Position numbers and translations under genes: made by a program. Positions 7,714-13,582 of a stretch of DNA of 25,221 nt are shown here, piece by piece. The stretch comes from a virus, in IMG/VR virus record IMGVR_UViG_3300021964_000479, positions 1-25,221 of that record; one strand, 5' to 3'. The stretch's first letter is position 1; each line of letters opens with the position of its first letter. Under the pieces are notes generated by a model. That model was given only the letters and a program-made list of their open reading frames with translations, did not search any database and was not told the DNA's origin.

Positions 7714-8004
7714 TCAGTCCACCGCATTCACGTTACTGCCATAAAGTTTCAACCATAGCTTAGACGATTGCTGCCATTCCAATTCCTCTATTGACACTCC
7801 AGCATACCGCTCGTTTGGCGCGTCGAACTCCATGTATCGGTTGCCTTCTTCTGGATCGCCCCTAGGAATTTTCAACTCCGCAATATCAAACGGACCTCCA
7901 ACGGAGTCGGCATCAAACCAGGCTTCTGTAAAAGACCTTGCTTGAATGAGTGCGTATCGGCCTCCGTAAGCTTTTTCTCCCCAATCTATTATGTATGTCT
8001 TCAT
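7714..8004 (-). CDS. Small phage protein, function unknown
   Basis: 96 residues, acidic, unrecognised. It opens with TYIIDWGEKAYGGRYALIQA, then SFTEAWFDADSVG, which resembles short phage proteins with a ferredoxin-like or strand-helix arrangement. The start lies 2 nt after the stop of the upstream winged-helix gene, with the context AGAGTAAATAATTATG, so initiation is probably coupled to termination upstream rather than to a Shine-Dalgarno. Confidence 0.55.
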   Translation of the reverse strand: MKTYIIDWGEKAYGGRYALIQARSFTEAWFDADSVGGPFDIAELKIPRGDPEEGNRYMEFDAPNERYAGVSIEELEWQQSSKLWLKLYGSNVNAVD

Positions 8005-8006
8005 AA

Positions 8007-8258
8007 TTATTTACTCTTTTTAATTTCACGGTATGCCACAGCCTTACGACCTCCCGATAGTTTCACCTTCTTTTCCTCCCAAGTTCCAGCGGCGACAGAC
8101 GAGCGCATCAGACGAGTAATCGTAGAGCGTCCGCAATCAGCAAGCACCGCAAGATCGTCGATCGTCCTCCAGCCTTCGAGCTTGGCATCTTCGTAATTAC
8201 AAGCGACGGACTCAACACCGGCACGTTGCAATGCCTCGAATATCGAACTATCTTCCAT
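8007..8258 (-). CDS. Winged-helix-like DNA-binding protein
   Basis: 83 residues. The segment GWRTIDDLAVLADCGRSTITRLMRSSVAAGTWE fits helix-turn-helix with the recognition helix at CGRSTITRLMRSSV, and the following KKVKLSGGRKAVAYRE fits the beta wing. This is typical of small phage or plasmid regulators. It overlaps the upstream gene by 11 nt. The target is unknown; the divergent control region at 12991-13118 is one possible site. Confidence 0.65.
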   Translation of the reverse strand: MEDSSIFEALQRAGVESVACNYEDAKLEGWRTIDDLAVLADCGRSTITRLMRSSVAAGTWEEKKVKLSGGRKAVAYREIKKSK

Positions 8259-8490
8259 CTTTATTTTCTCTAGATTCAGACTGCAAAATGAGATTTAGAG
8301 CGTAGTCAGTTGGTTGAGGCTCATCCCACAATTCCAGGTCGGTCATAACGGAATCGAGAACTGTAAAAAGATGAGGCGACTCAAACAATCTCAACTTGAT
8401 TTTATCCAGACGCGATTCCGCAGCTCGCCAATATAAATCGTTTAGGTTGTTCGAGTCGTTTTTCATCTTATCAAAAAGGGATTTCGTCAT
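8248..8490 (-). CDS. Small helical phage protein, function unknown
   Basis: About 80 residues from the ATG at 8490 (MTKSLFDKMKND...). The reading frame stays open further upstream to 8715, but that part is antiparallel shadow of the SSB-like gene and has shadow-like composition. A second candidate start is the ATG at 8466. The protein is almost entirely helical (NLNDLYWRAAESRLDKIKLRLFES, VLDSVMTDLELWDE) and acidic at the end. It overlaps the SSB-like gene by 20 nt and the winged-helix gene by 11 nt. No family recognised. Confidence 0.5.
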   Translation of the reverse strand: MTKSLFDKMKNDSNNLNDLYWRAAESRLDKIKLRLFESPHLFTVLDSVMTDLELWDEPQPTDYALNLILQSESRENKDGR

Positions 8491-8779
8491 TGCCCGGAGC
8501 TGGGACATCTTGCATTGGATGTGCTGGCTGAGATGCTGGCGCAGGTGGTTGATTATCCCAACCCCATTTGCACTCACCATTCCCAATGTAGTTTTTCGGC
8601 AATCCAGCCTCTCGATCCTCCTGCGATTGAGACTGATTGAGAGAAACCTGCTTCCATGCCTCCGGCTCGTTTTCATCAATCCAAATATCGACGTCCAAAT
8701 ACGTGCCTTTTGCACCCTGGAACAGTTTGGTTTTGTCGATTTTAGTTACGTCAATTTTTGCTTTAACTAGCTTACTCAT
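8471..8779 (-). CDS. Small protein with SSB-type acidic tail
   Basis: 102 residues. An N-terminal beta-rich domain (VKAKIDVTKIDKTKLFQGAKGTYLDVDIWIDE) is followed by a Pro/Gln-rich flexible linker and a C-terminus ending DEIPF. That ending is the hallmark of bacterial single-stranded DNA-binding proteins, where the D-D-I-P-F tip docks partner enzymes. The N-terminal part is shorter than a full OB fold, so it may be a divergent SSB or a tail-mimicking adaptor. It sits two genes away from a RecE-type exonuclease, fitting a recombination role. Start ATG at 8779 has only an AT-rich leader. Confidence 0.65.
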   Translation of the reverse strand: MSKLVKAKIDVTKIDKTKLFQGAKGTYLDVDIWIDENEPEAWKQVSLNQSQSQEDREAGLPKNYIGNGECKWGWDNQPPAPASQPAHPMQDVPAPGNDEIPF

Positions 8780-8790
8780 ATTTTTTTATG

Positions 8791-9261
8791 TTATTCTACT
8801 CTTAGGGCATATTCAACCCCTTTCCTGTTTGGAAATTGTTCGATTGATGGCAGTTTGCCTCCTACGACTTGTATTTCTTTAGATGCCGATTCTGTCAGTG
8901 TAATTCGAAAATCACTCTCGCCGTTCAATTCTTTGATTTCTCTGGCTAAAAAATTCCGATCTGACTTGGTCACTTGCGAAATGTTGAATATCGCTCGACC
9001 TAGAATCTCGCTGAGTAAATACCAGGACATTGTGACTTTGGGCTTCACGTCCGGCAAATCCAAATGCGGCTCTTCAATTTTTGCATAAGCATTTACTCGT
9101 CTCTGCATCAGTTTTTTATCTTCGCTTGTTATCTCGTCGAACGATTTCAAATCGCGCCTGTCTAATAGCAATTTGCAACTGCGTAAACTCAGCCGAAGAA
9201 AATCAGGCTCGTTTTTGGAGCTTTTTCGATGGAAGATCGAAAGGTTTCTATTCGGGTGCAT
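8791..9261 (-). CDS. Phage protein between exonuclease and SSB-like gene, function unknown
   Basis: 156 residues, unrecognised. A charged N-terminus (RKSSKNEPDFLRLSLRSCKLLLDRRDLKSF) leads to a helical middle (SEDKKLMQRRVNAYAKIEEP, SWYLLSEILGRAIFNISQV) and a beta-like C-terminal third (DFRITLTESASKEIQVVGGKL). It overlaps the exonuclease gene by 14 nt. In many phages the gene next to a RecE-type exonuclease encodes a single-strand annealing protein or nuclease partner; nothing in this sequence proves that here. Confidence 0.55.
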   Translation of the reverse strand: MHPNRNLSIFHRKSSKNEPDFLRLSLRSCKLLLDRRDLKSFDEITSEDKKLMQRRVNAYAKIEEPHLDLPDVKPKVTMSWYLLSEILGRAIFNISQVTKSDRNFLAREIKELNGESDFRITLTESASKEIQVVGGKLPSIEQFPNRKGVEYALRVE

Positions 9262-10099
9262 TTGTGAAACCTGTCATCTCTTCCTCATCCTGCGCGTCAG
9301 CCCATCCCGGGCGACCTATTACGGCTACTTTGTCATTGAAAATATTTCCCCAAGACTCGGTTTTGGCGGCGTAGGTCAATCGGTCGAGTTGATGAGCACA
9401 CCAATCCTCGCCTGCTGCAATGTCCATCGCCGGCAACTCAGTTACGGCAACCTCGTAAGGCGACTCGCTGGATTGCCAAATAAAGCGGAATCTGCTGCGT
9501 TGGTCGTCTGGATTCTGATTGTTCCAGATTTTGAGATACCACGCCGCCTGCGCGTGATAACCGAATTGCGCGATCTTTTTGCTGATTCCGCCCGGTGAAA
9601 AGTCTCCGGTCGTTTTAATGTCTACCAAGTAGTCGCGATCCTCCGGGACCAGATCAATCATGCATTTCACTTGCACGTCTTTGATCGTTGATGTCAGAAT
9701 TACTTGCGCCTCTGAGCTGTCCAGCAAATCTGCCGCGTTCCGATCCAATCGAATCTTATTTGCGGCGATCTTTGCCTGGTCTACCTCGGACTGCTTCACA
9801 ACGACCAATCCAGCCTCGGCCTGCTCATCTCGCCATTTCCGGGCATCTTTCGACCGAAACGAGTCAAACGGAGAAACGGCAACGATTGATTCGCACCCAC
9901 CTGGCTCGGTCAATTCCGCGTCCACCATACTTCCCCAACTCGCCGCTGGCGATCCGGTAAAAACCTTTGGCGCGAATCTCCACCTATAAAGACTCGATGT
10001 TTTCAATTCCCACAACACAGATTTAGACAAGTAGCTGTCATCTGCGAAAATGTCCTCGCGATTGCACACTAGATTTTTGTGATATTCGTTTGGTGTCAT
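9248..10099 (-). CDS. RecE-type exonuclease, PD-(D/E)XK fold
   Basis: 283 residues. Features of the exodeoxyribonuclease VIII/DUF3799-like group are present in order: an N-terminal LSKSVLWELKTSSLYRW helix, W55-G-S-M-V-D (the conserved Gly-x-x-x-Asp/His position), E130 in the first nuclease strand, D149 in CMIDLVP, D160-I-K162 in YLVDIKTTGD (the core D-x-K), and Q184-x-x-x-Y188 in GYHAQAAWYL. It predicts a Mg-dependent 5'-3' double-strand exonuclease producing 3' tails for recombination or replication. Its start region shares a near-identical 23-nt block with that of the upstream PP-loop gene. No Shine-Dalgarno is visible. Confidence 0.82.
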   Translation of the reverse strand: MTPNEYHKNLVCNREDIFADDSYLSKSVLWELKTSSLYRWRFAPKVFTGSPAASWGSMVDAELTEPGGCESIVAVSPFDSFRSKDARKWRDEQAEAGLVVVKQSEVDQAKIAANKIRLDRNAADLLDSSEAQVILTSTIKDVQVKCMIDLVPEDRDYLVDIKTTGDFSPGGISKKIAQFGYHAQAAWYLKIWNNQNPDDQRSRFRFIWQSSESPYEVAVTELPAMDIAAGEDWCAHQLDRLTYAAKTESWGNIFNDKVAVIGRPGWADAQDEEEMTGFTNAPE

Positions 10100-10114
10100 A
10101 ATTGTTCTACTTTG
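10092..10114 (-). repeat. Start-site repeat, copy 1 (exonuclease start)
   Basis: A 23-nt block spanning the ATG of the exonuclease gene. It matches 21 of 23 positions of the block at 10899-10921, which spans the ATG of the PP-loop gene. On the coding strand the shared core is CAAAGTAGAAC, then n-ATTATGAC. Neither copy has a Shine-Dalgarno. Confidence 0.75.
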
Positions 10115-10123
10115 TGCTTATGT

Positions 10124-10906
10124 TCATAGATCGCATTCCACAATGTTCATCGGTTGCTCCATGCAAAAGATTCCGCATTCAAAATCCAAATCTTTCATGG
10201 GCGCACCTTTCGCATCGGTTGACAGCTCGTCCAAAAAAATTCGCTCGCCATTAACGCGCACGAGCTTTGCGCCGAGTTCCCTTGACTGTTCGGCCCTCTG
10301 TTTAAACACATCAGGATAGACCTTGCGGGTCCGGTTCCAATATGTAGCCGAGGAGGCTTTTACGCACCCCCGGCAGTTTGCGTTGGGCATTCCGTCAATA
10401 TAGCTCTGCGGCAATCGGATTCCTTCGTTTACCAATATTTGATAGCAATCCGATTTTGTTATTTTATCCTCAATGAGAATTGGTAGTATGTTTTCCCGCT
10501 CCATTGATTTAAACCGATCATATCTGTGCTGCTCCTCCGCCGTGAATCCAAGGACCAGCCAATCGTGATGGTTGTTTGCCTCCCACTCTTGGCGAGCCTT
10601 TTTCTTTAATTCCAAGGTGCATGGCGCGCCAGCAACTCCTGCCATAAACTTTCGATCATTCCAAACTTCCACGCACGACTGATTCGGGTATTTTGAACTT
10701 CGGCACTCCTCAATATAAACTTTGAGCCACTCCTCCACATCTCTAAGAAACCTGCGATTATCTGGATGCTCCTCGACTATCGGATTATTCACGATTCGGA
10801 TGTCGCAGATTGAGCCATATTTCTCCATTGTCTTTAAGGCTGCAACTGCTGATGCAGCACCGCACGAAAACCAAACGACTATGGTGTCTGTTTCTTGTGG
10901 GGTCAT
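10124..10906 (-). CDS. PAPS-reductase-family PP-loop protein
   Basis: 260 residues from the ATG at 10906; the frame is open further but would run into the HNH gene. A modified PP-loop is at 13-19 (FSCGAAS, in place of SGGxDS). Downstream are C96-T97 in APCTLELKK and LGFTAEEQHR (119-128), which correspond to the CT-x-x-LK and G-x-R-x-x-E blocks of PAPS-reductase/DndC-like proteins. Two Cys pairs near the C-terminus (C178/C181 and C244/C248) suggest a metal or Fe-S site. Such proteins adenylate or reduce a sulfur or nucleotide substrate; phage members have uncertain roles, with DNA or RNA thio-modification among the options. It sits between HNH and exonuclease genes. Confidence 0.75.
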   Translation of the reverse strand: MTPQETDTIVVWFSCGAASAVAALKTMEKYGSICDIRIVNNPIVEEHPDNRRFLRDVEEWLKVYIEECRSSKYPNQSCVEVWNDRKFMAGVAGAPCTLELKKKARQEWEANNHHDWLVLGFTAEEQHRYDRFKSMERENILPILIEDKITKSDCYQILVNEGIRLPQSYIDGMPNANCRGCVKASSATYWNRTRKVYPDVFKQRAEQSRELGAKLVRVNGERIFLDELSTDAKGAPMKDLDFECGIFCMEQPMNIVECDL

Positions 10907-10921
10907 AATGGTTCTACTTTG
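10899..10921 (-). repeat. Start-site repeat, copy 2 (PP-loop gene start)
   Basis: The partner of the block at 10092-10114. In this copy the TAG stop of the HNH gene lies inside the repeat, 7 nt before the ATG of the PP-loop gene. Re-use of the same block at two starts implies either a local duplication or a functional initiation element. Confidence 0.75.
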
Positions 10922-11405
10922 CAATCGGGCTTGTAGGATGAAATTTAGCTTTTGCTTGGATGTAGGCGTCTCGCGCCTCTTCCTCAGTGTTGTAATATCC
11001 AATATGTCGGTTCTTAGCGTTCAGAAAGATTTGCGCCCTCCATTTTTGGTATTGCTTGTTAAAATAATACCCTTTTGCTCGCCTCTGGTTGTGTTGATTC
11101 TGTGAAGGCGTGACAAGGCGCAGGTTTTCGCGACGATTGTCGTCTCTCAGGCCGTCAATGTGGTCAACCTCTAGACCGCCTGGGTCTTCGCCTTCGGAAA
11201 TCAACCACGCGAGACGGTGAGCTAAAAAACTTGAGCCGTTAATCATAATCGATCTATATCCGCCTGCGTTTAATGTGCCTGCGACTTTTCCACGCACATT
11301 TGCTGAAACTTTTTCATTCCTTCTCCAGCTCAATACTCCCGTATCAGGATCGTATTGCAATAGCTCAAGAACGATATGTATCGGAGGCAGTGGTTTTGAC
11401 TTCAT
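10914..11405 (-). CDS. HNH endonuclease with AP2-like C-terminal domain
   Basis: 163 residues. A HNH_3-type core is clear: H63-R-L-A-W-L, then E-V-D81-H82-I-D-G, D-N90-R-x-E-N94-L-R and the NQHNQ end. The C-terminal ~55 residues (KGYYFNKQYQKWRAQIFLN, then HIGYYNTEEEARDAYIQA) fit an AP2/ERF-type DNA-binding domain. This pairing is the standard build of free-standing phage homing endonucleases. It is inserted between the sliding clamp (1-nt gap) and the PP-loop gene (7-nt gap) without breaking either. Probably a selfish passenger that nicks or cuts phage genomes lacking it. Confidence 0.88.
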   Translation of the reverse strand: MKSKPLPPIHIVLELLQYDPDTGVLSWRRNEKVSANVRGKVAGTLNAGGYRSIMINGSSFLAHRLAWLISEGEDPGGLEVDHIDGLRDDNRRENLRLVTPSQNQHNQRRAKGYYFNKQYQKWRAQIFLNAKNRHIGYYNTEEEARDAYIQAKAKFHPTSPIAK

Positions 11406-11406
11406 G

Positions 11407-12480
11407 TTATTTACGCATCGGCATAATGATGTATTTTAGGCCGTCCGATTGAATCAACACGGGCGATTCGTTTTTGCCAACTTTAATATCGACCGATTCG
11501 CCGTCGATTGTAGCAAGCATCTTAGCCAGAAAATCGTGATTTACGGAAACGCCAAACTCAACAGACTCGCATTCCAGTTTCTCCGACGCTGATTCTCCTG
11601 CGTTCCAGGCAGAGACGGCAATTCCATCAGCACTCCCGTCGAGCCGAACGCATCCGATCCGGGGATCGGCAATCAATCCGACTCGACGGAGAATGCCTAG
11701 GATTTTTTTATGCGGAGCGGGAAAAGTTCTCATCGCAGATTCATCCGGCATCACCTTTCGCCACTCTGGGAATTTGCCTGCAATTACTTTCGACCAAATT
11801 TCTATCGAATTGGTCGTTATTCCGACAGCATCCTCTCCAAAGGAAAACTCAACAGCATCGTCACATCGACACGCGTCAAGAATAGCGTCAGCGGCCAATG
11901 TAGGGATCACCACATCGAAGTCTCGCCAATGTGCATCAAACGAATGCACCGCAAGCTGTCGTCCATCTGTAGCCACTACGCTAACTACGGACTCGACGCA
12001 CTGGACAAATACACCATTCAAAATATAGCGAGACTCATCGACAGACACGCATCCGATCACGCTCTGTATCGCGTTCGATAGCTGATTGGCCTCGATGTCA
12101 TACGATTGATCGCACTTCATTGAGCATTTCGGCCAATCCGCAACGTCAACTCCTTCGACAGACGCCTTAAATCGACCCGATCGAATTTCGGTTTTTGAGC
12201 CTTTAGCTTCAAGCTCTACAGTCTCGCCTTCCAGGTTTGCGATTATTGAATTGAATCGGCGGAATGGAACCAAAACCTCACCGCCCTGGTTTACATCAGC
12301 CGCGAGCGTTATAGACGTGTATTGATCCATATTGGTGGATTCAATGGAAAAACTATCGCCTGCGCTTAGAGCAGAGATTTTAACGTTCGACAGAACGGGA
12401 ATATTCCCGTGCGAGCTGCAAGTTTTACCCGCCGCTTTCAAGGCAGCAGAAAGCTCAGTTTTTTTTACCGTTATTTTCAT
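11407..12480 (-). CDS. dnaN: DNA polymerase III beta subunit-like sliding clamp
   Basis: 357 residues, close to the usual ~366 of bacterial DnaN, with the three-fold domain plan: domain 1 (1-~115, PVLSNVKISA, SIESTNMDQYTSITL, LVPFRRFNSII), domain 2 (~125-240, ESRYILNGVFVQ, VVATDGRQLAVHSF) and domain 3 (~250-357, ending YIIMPMRK). The VATDGxRLA and IMPMR-type blocks are diagnostic. As a phage copy it probably keeps host replicase on phage DNA, since no phage polymerase is seen in the window. Start ATG at 12480 overlaps the upstream stop (ATGA) and has AAGGA 8 nt upstream. Confidence 0.92.
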   Translation of the reverse strand: MKITVKKTELSAALKAAGKTCSSHGNIPVLSNVKISALSAGDSFSIESTNMDQYTSITLAADVNQGGEVLVPFRRFNSIIANLEGETVELEAKGSKTEIRSGRFKASVEGVDVADWPKCSMKCDQSYDIEANQLSNAIQSVIGCVSVDESRYILNGVFVQCVESVVSVVATDGRQLAVHSFDAHWRDFDVVIPTLAADAILDACRCDDAVEFSFGEDAVGITTNSIEIWSKVIAGKFPEWRKVMPDESAMRTFPAPHKKILGILRRVGLIADPRIGCVRLDGSADGIAVSAWNAGESASEKLECESVEFGVSVNHDFLAKMLATIDGESVDIKVGKNESPVLIQSDGLKYIIMPMRK

Positions 12481-12806
12481 AGCGTTTTTCCTTTAATTCT
12501 AATGCACGGAACATTTTTCTTTCCAAACGCATCGCAAGTTGAGCGAAACAGCGTGATCTTTTTACCAGACCACTCATCCATTTCGTTGCCGTGATGGCGG
12601 CGGATCGTCCGGGCATTGGTTTTGTTCAAGACCATCTCCTTTTTCACGCCGACAATCTTCATCAGCGGGTTTTCAATCGGGCGACCGTCCCGGCCCAAGT
12701 CTTTGCGCGTTCCCATACGGACGCACTCGATTTCGACCTCGATTTCCTTCCCGTCGGGAATGTCCTCCGCTTCCAAGAAACCGGCAAATGCGTCAGAGAC
12801 TTTCAT
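12477..12806 (-). CDS. Conserved phage protein of replication modules, function unknown
   Basis: 109 residues. The layout (KVSDAFAGFLEAEDIPDGKEIEVEIE, PLMKIVGVKKEMVLNKTNARTI, EMDEWSGKKITLFRS, VPCIRIKG) matches a short beta-barrel-like family that I recall from phage early operons, where K-x-M/L-V-L-N-K-T-N and W-x-G-K-x-I-T-L are the conserved blocks. The role is not established; an OB-like nucleic-acid binder is one possibility. A strong GGAGGTG lies 7 nt before the ATG, the best ribosome site of the operon. It overlaps the clamp gene by 4 nt and the upstream gene by 14 nt. Confidence 0.68.
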   Translation of the reverse strand: MKVSDAFAGFLEAEDIPDGKEIEVEIECVRMGTRKDLGRDGRPIENPLMKIVGVKKEMVLNKTNARTIRRHHGNEMDEWSGKKITLFRSTCDAFGKKNVPCIRIKGKTL

Positions 12807-12990
12807 TCAACACCTCCATAATATCTTCCAATTTTATGCGAGAACAGCTATAGCTTTTTTTCTCTAGCTTCTCAATGCAATCATCGCAATGCGATTGACT
12901 GAACAGAAAATCAGTCTCTGCAATTTCAAAAACAATCGACGACGCTTCAAAAACGCCATCGCACGTTTTACATCTTTTTTTATCTTCCAT
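12793..12990 (-). CDS. Small zinc-ribbon-like protein, first gene of the leftward operon
   Basis: 65 residues. CKTC near the N-terminus and SHCDDC in the middle provide two Cys/His pairs fit for one zinc ion. The rest is acidic and helical (IKLEDIMEVLNESL). As the promoter-proximal gene next to the divergent control region it could be an early regulator, but that is inferred from position. No Shine-Dalgarno is seen; the start is only 3 nt from the end of the left arm of the inverted repeat. Confidence 0.6.
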   Translation of the reverse strand: MEDKKRCKTCDGVFEASSIVFEIAETDFLFSQSHCDDCIEKLEKKSYSCSRIKLEDIMEVLNESL

Positions 12991-13118
12991 CGCCGGAGAC
13001 TAAAACCGCAATCGGTTCTTGTCTACTATTTTTTTCAAACAGAAAAAATTGGACGTTTTGAAAAAAGCGGTATAGTCTCCGCTGGCCCAAGGCCATTGAA
13101 ACGTAAAAAACTGAAAAT
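12991..13118. promoter_or_regulatory. Divergent control region with inverted-repeat operators
   Basis: 128 nt between the two operons. Outer arms CGGAGACTAAAACCGC (12994-13009) and GCGGTATAGTCTCCG (13067-13081) are inverted copies differing by one base and one gap. Inner arms TTTTTTCAAA (about 13030-13039) and TTTGAAAAAA (13057-13066) form a second dyad. A rightward sigma70-like promoter can be read as TTGGAC (13049-13054), 16 nt, TATAGT (13071-13076); its -10 lies inside the right outer arm, so a protein bound there would block it. The left arm lies directly before the leftward start codon. Confidence 0.6.
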
Positions 13119-13574
13119 ATGAAAAGAATTATTGCACTCACTCTGCTTGTTTTTGCGACAGGCAACTCCCAAGAAAAAAGGGCATTCCGTCCAATTTTGC
13201 AATCTGGCGTATTGCCTAGCCGAATTGTCAAAACGGCAAAATTGTGGAACGGCAACTATTTTCGCAAAGGCCAGTCTTGCCAATGCGCTAATTGGGTTAG
13301 CGAGGTAGTAAAGTCGTCCGGTGGAGGCAGGCCGCTGTATTCCTCAATGGCGCGTAATTGGCTCAAATGGGGCAAGGCGGTCAGCAAATCGGCAATGAAG
13401 CCTGGGGATGTGATTGTGACCTGGCGAGGCAGCAAGGGCGGTAAAAGCGGTCACGTTTTGATTTACCTGGGAAACGGCAAGTGTATTCACCGCCCCACTA
13501 AATCAAAACCGGTGCAACTCACAGACTTCTCTCTTTACCAGTCTAAAATTCTTGGAGTCAGGAGAGCAATATAA
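13119..13574 (+). CDS. Secreted NlpC/P60- or CHAP-like cysteine peptidase
   Basis: 151 residues. Residues 1-17 (MKRIIALTLLVFATGNS) form a signal peptide. The mature part has C56 in QCANWVSEVV (catalytic Cys at the start of a helix), then KPGDVIVTW, and H112 in GHVLIYLGNGKCIHRP (catalytic His strand). This order is that of NlpC/P60 and CHAP amidases or endopeptidases that cut peptide bonds in peptidoglycan. It is the first gene right of the divergent promoter, far from the lysis cassette, and is followed 8 nt later by the methyltransferase. That points to an early envelope role, such as superinfection exclusion or wall remodelling, rather than lysis; this is inference. Confidence 0.75.
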   Translation: MKRIIALTLLVFATGNSQEKRAFRPILQSGVLPSRIVKTAKLWNGNYFRKGQSCQCANWVSEVVKSSGGGRPLYSSMARNWLKWGKAVSKSAMKPGDVIVTWRGSKGGKSGHVLIYLGNGKCIHRPTKSKPVQLTDFSLYQSKILGVRRAI

Positions 13575-13582
13575 ACGATCTT

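Noticed and set aside
8491-8715. Upstream extension of the small helical gene at 8248-8490
   Set aside because: It fully overlaps the SSB-like gene in another frame and its residues (Arg/Leu/Ser-rich) look like shadow. Unlike the methyltransferase case no ordered motifs are seen.
10907-11002. N-terminal extension of the PP-loop gene
   Set aside because: It would lie inside the HNH gene, and the family's conserved strand begins right after the ATG at 10906.
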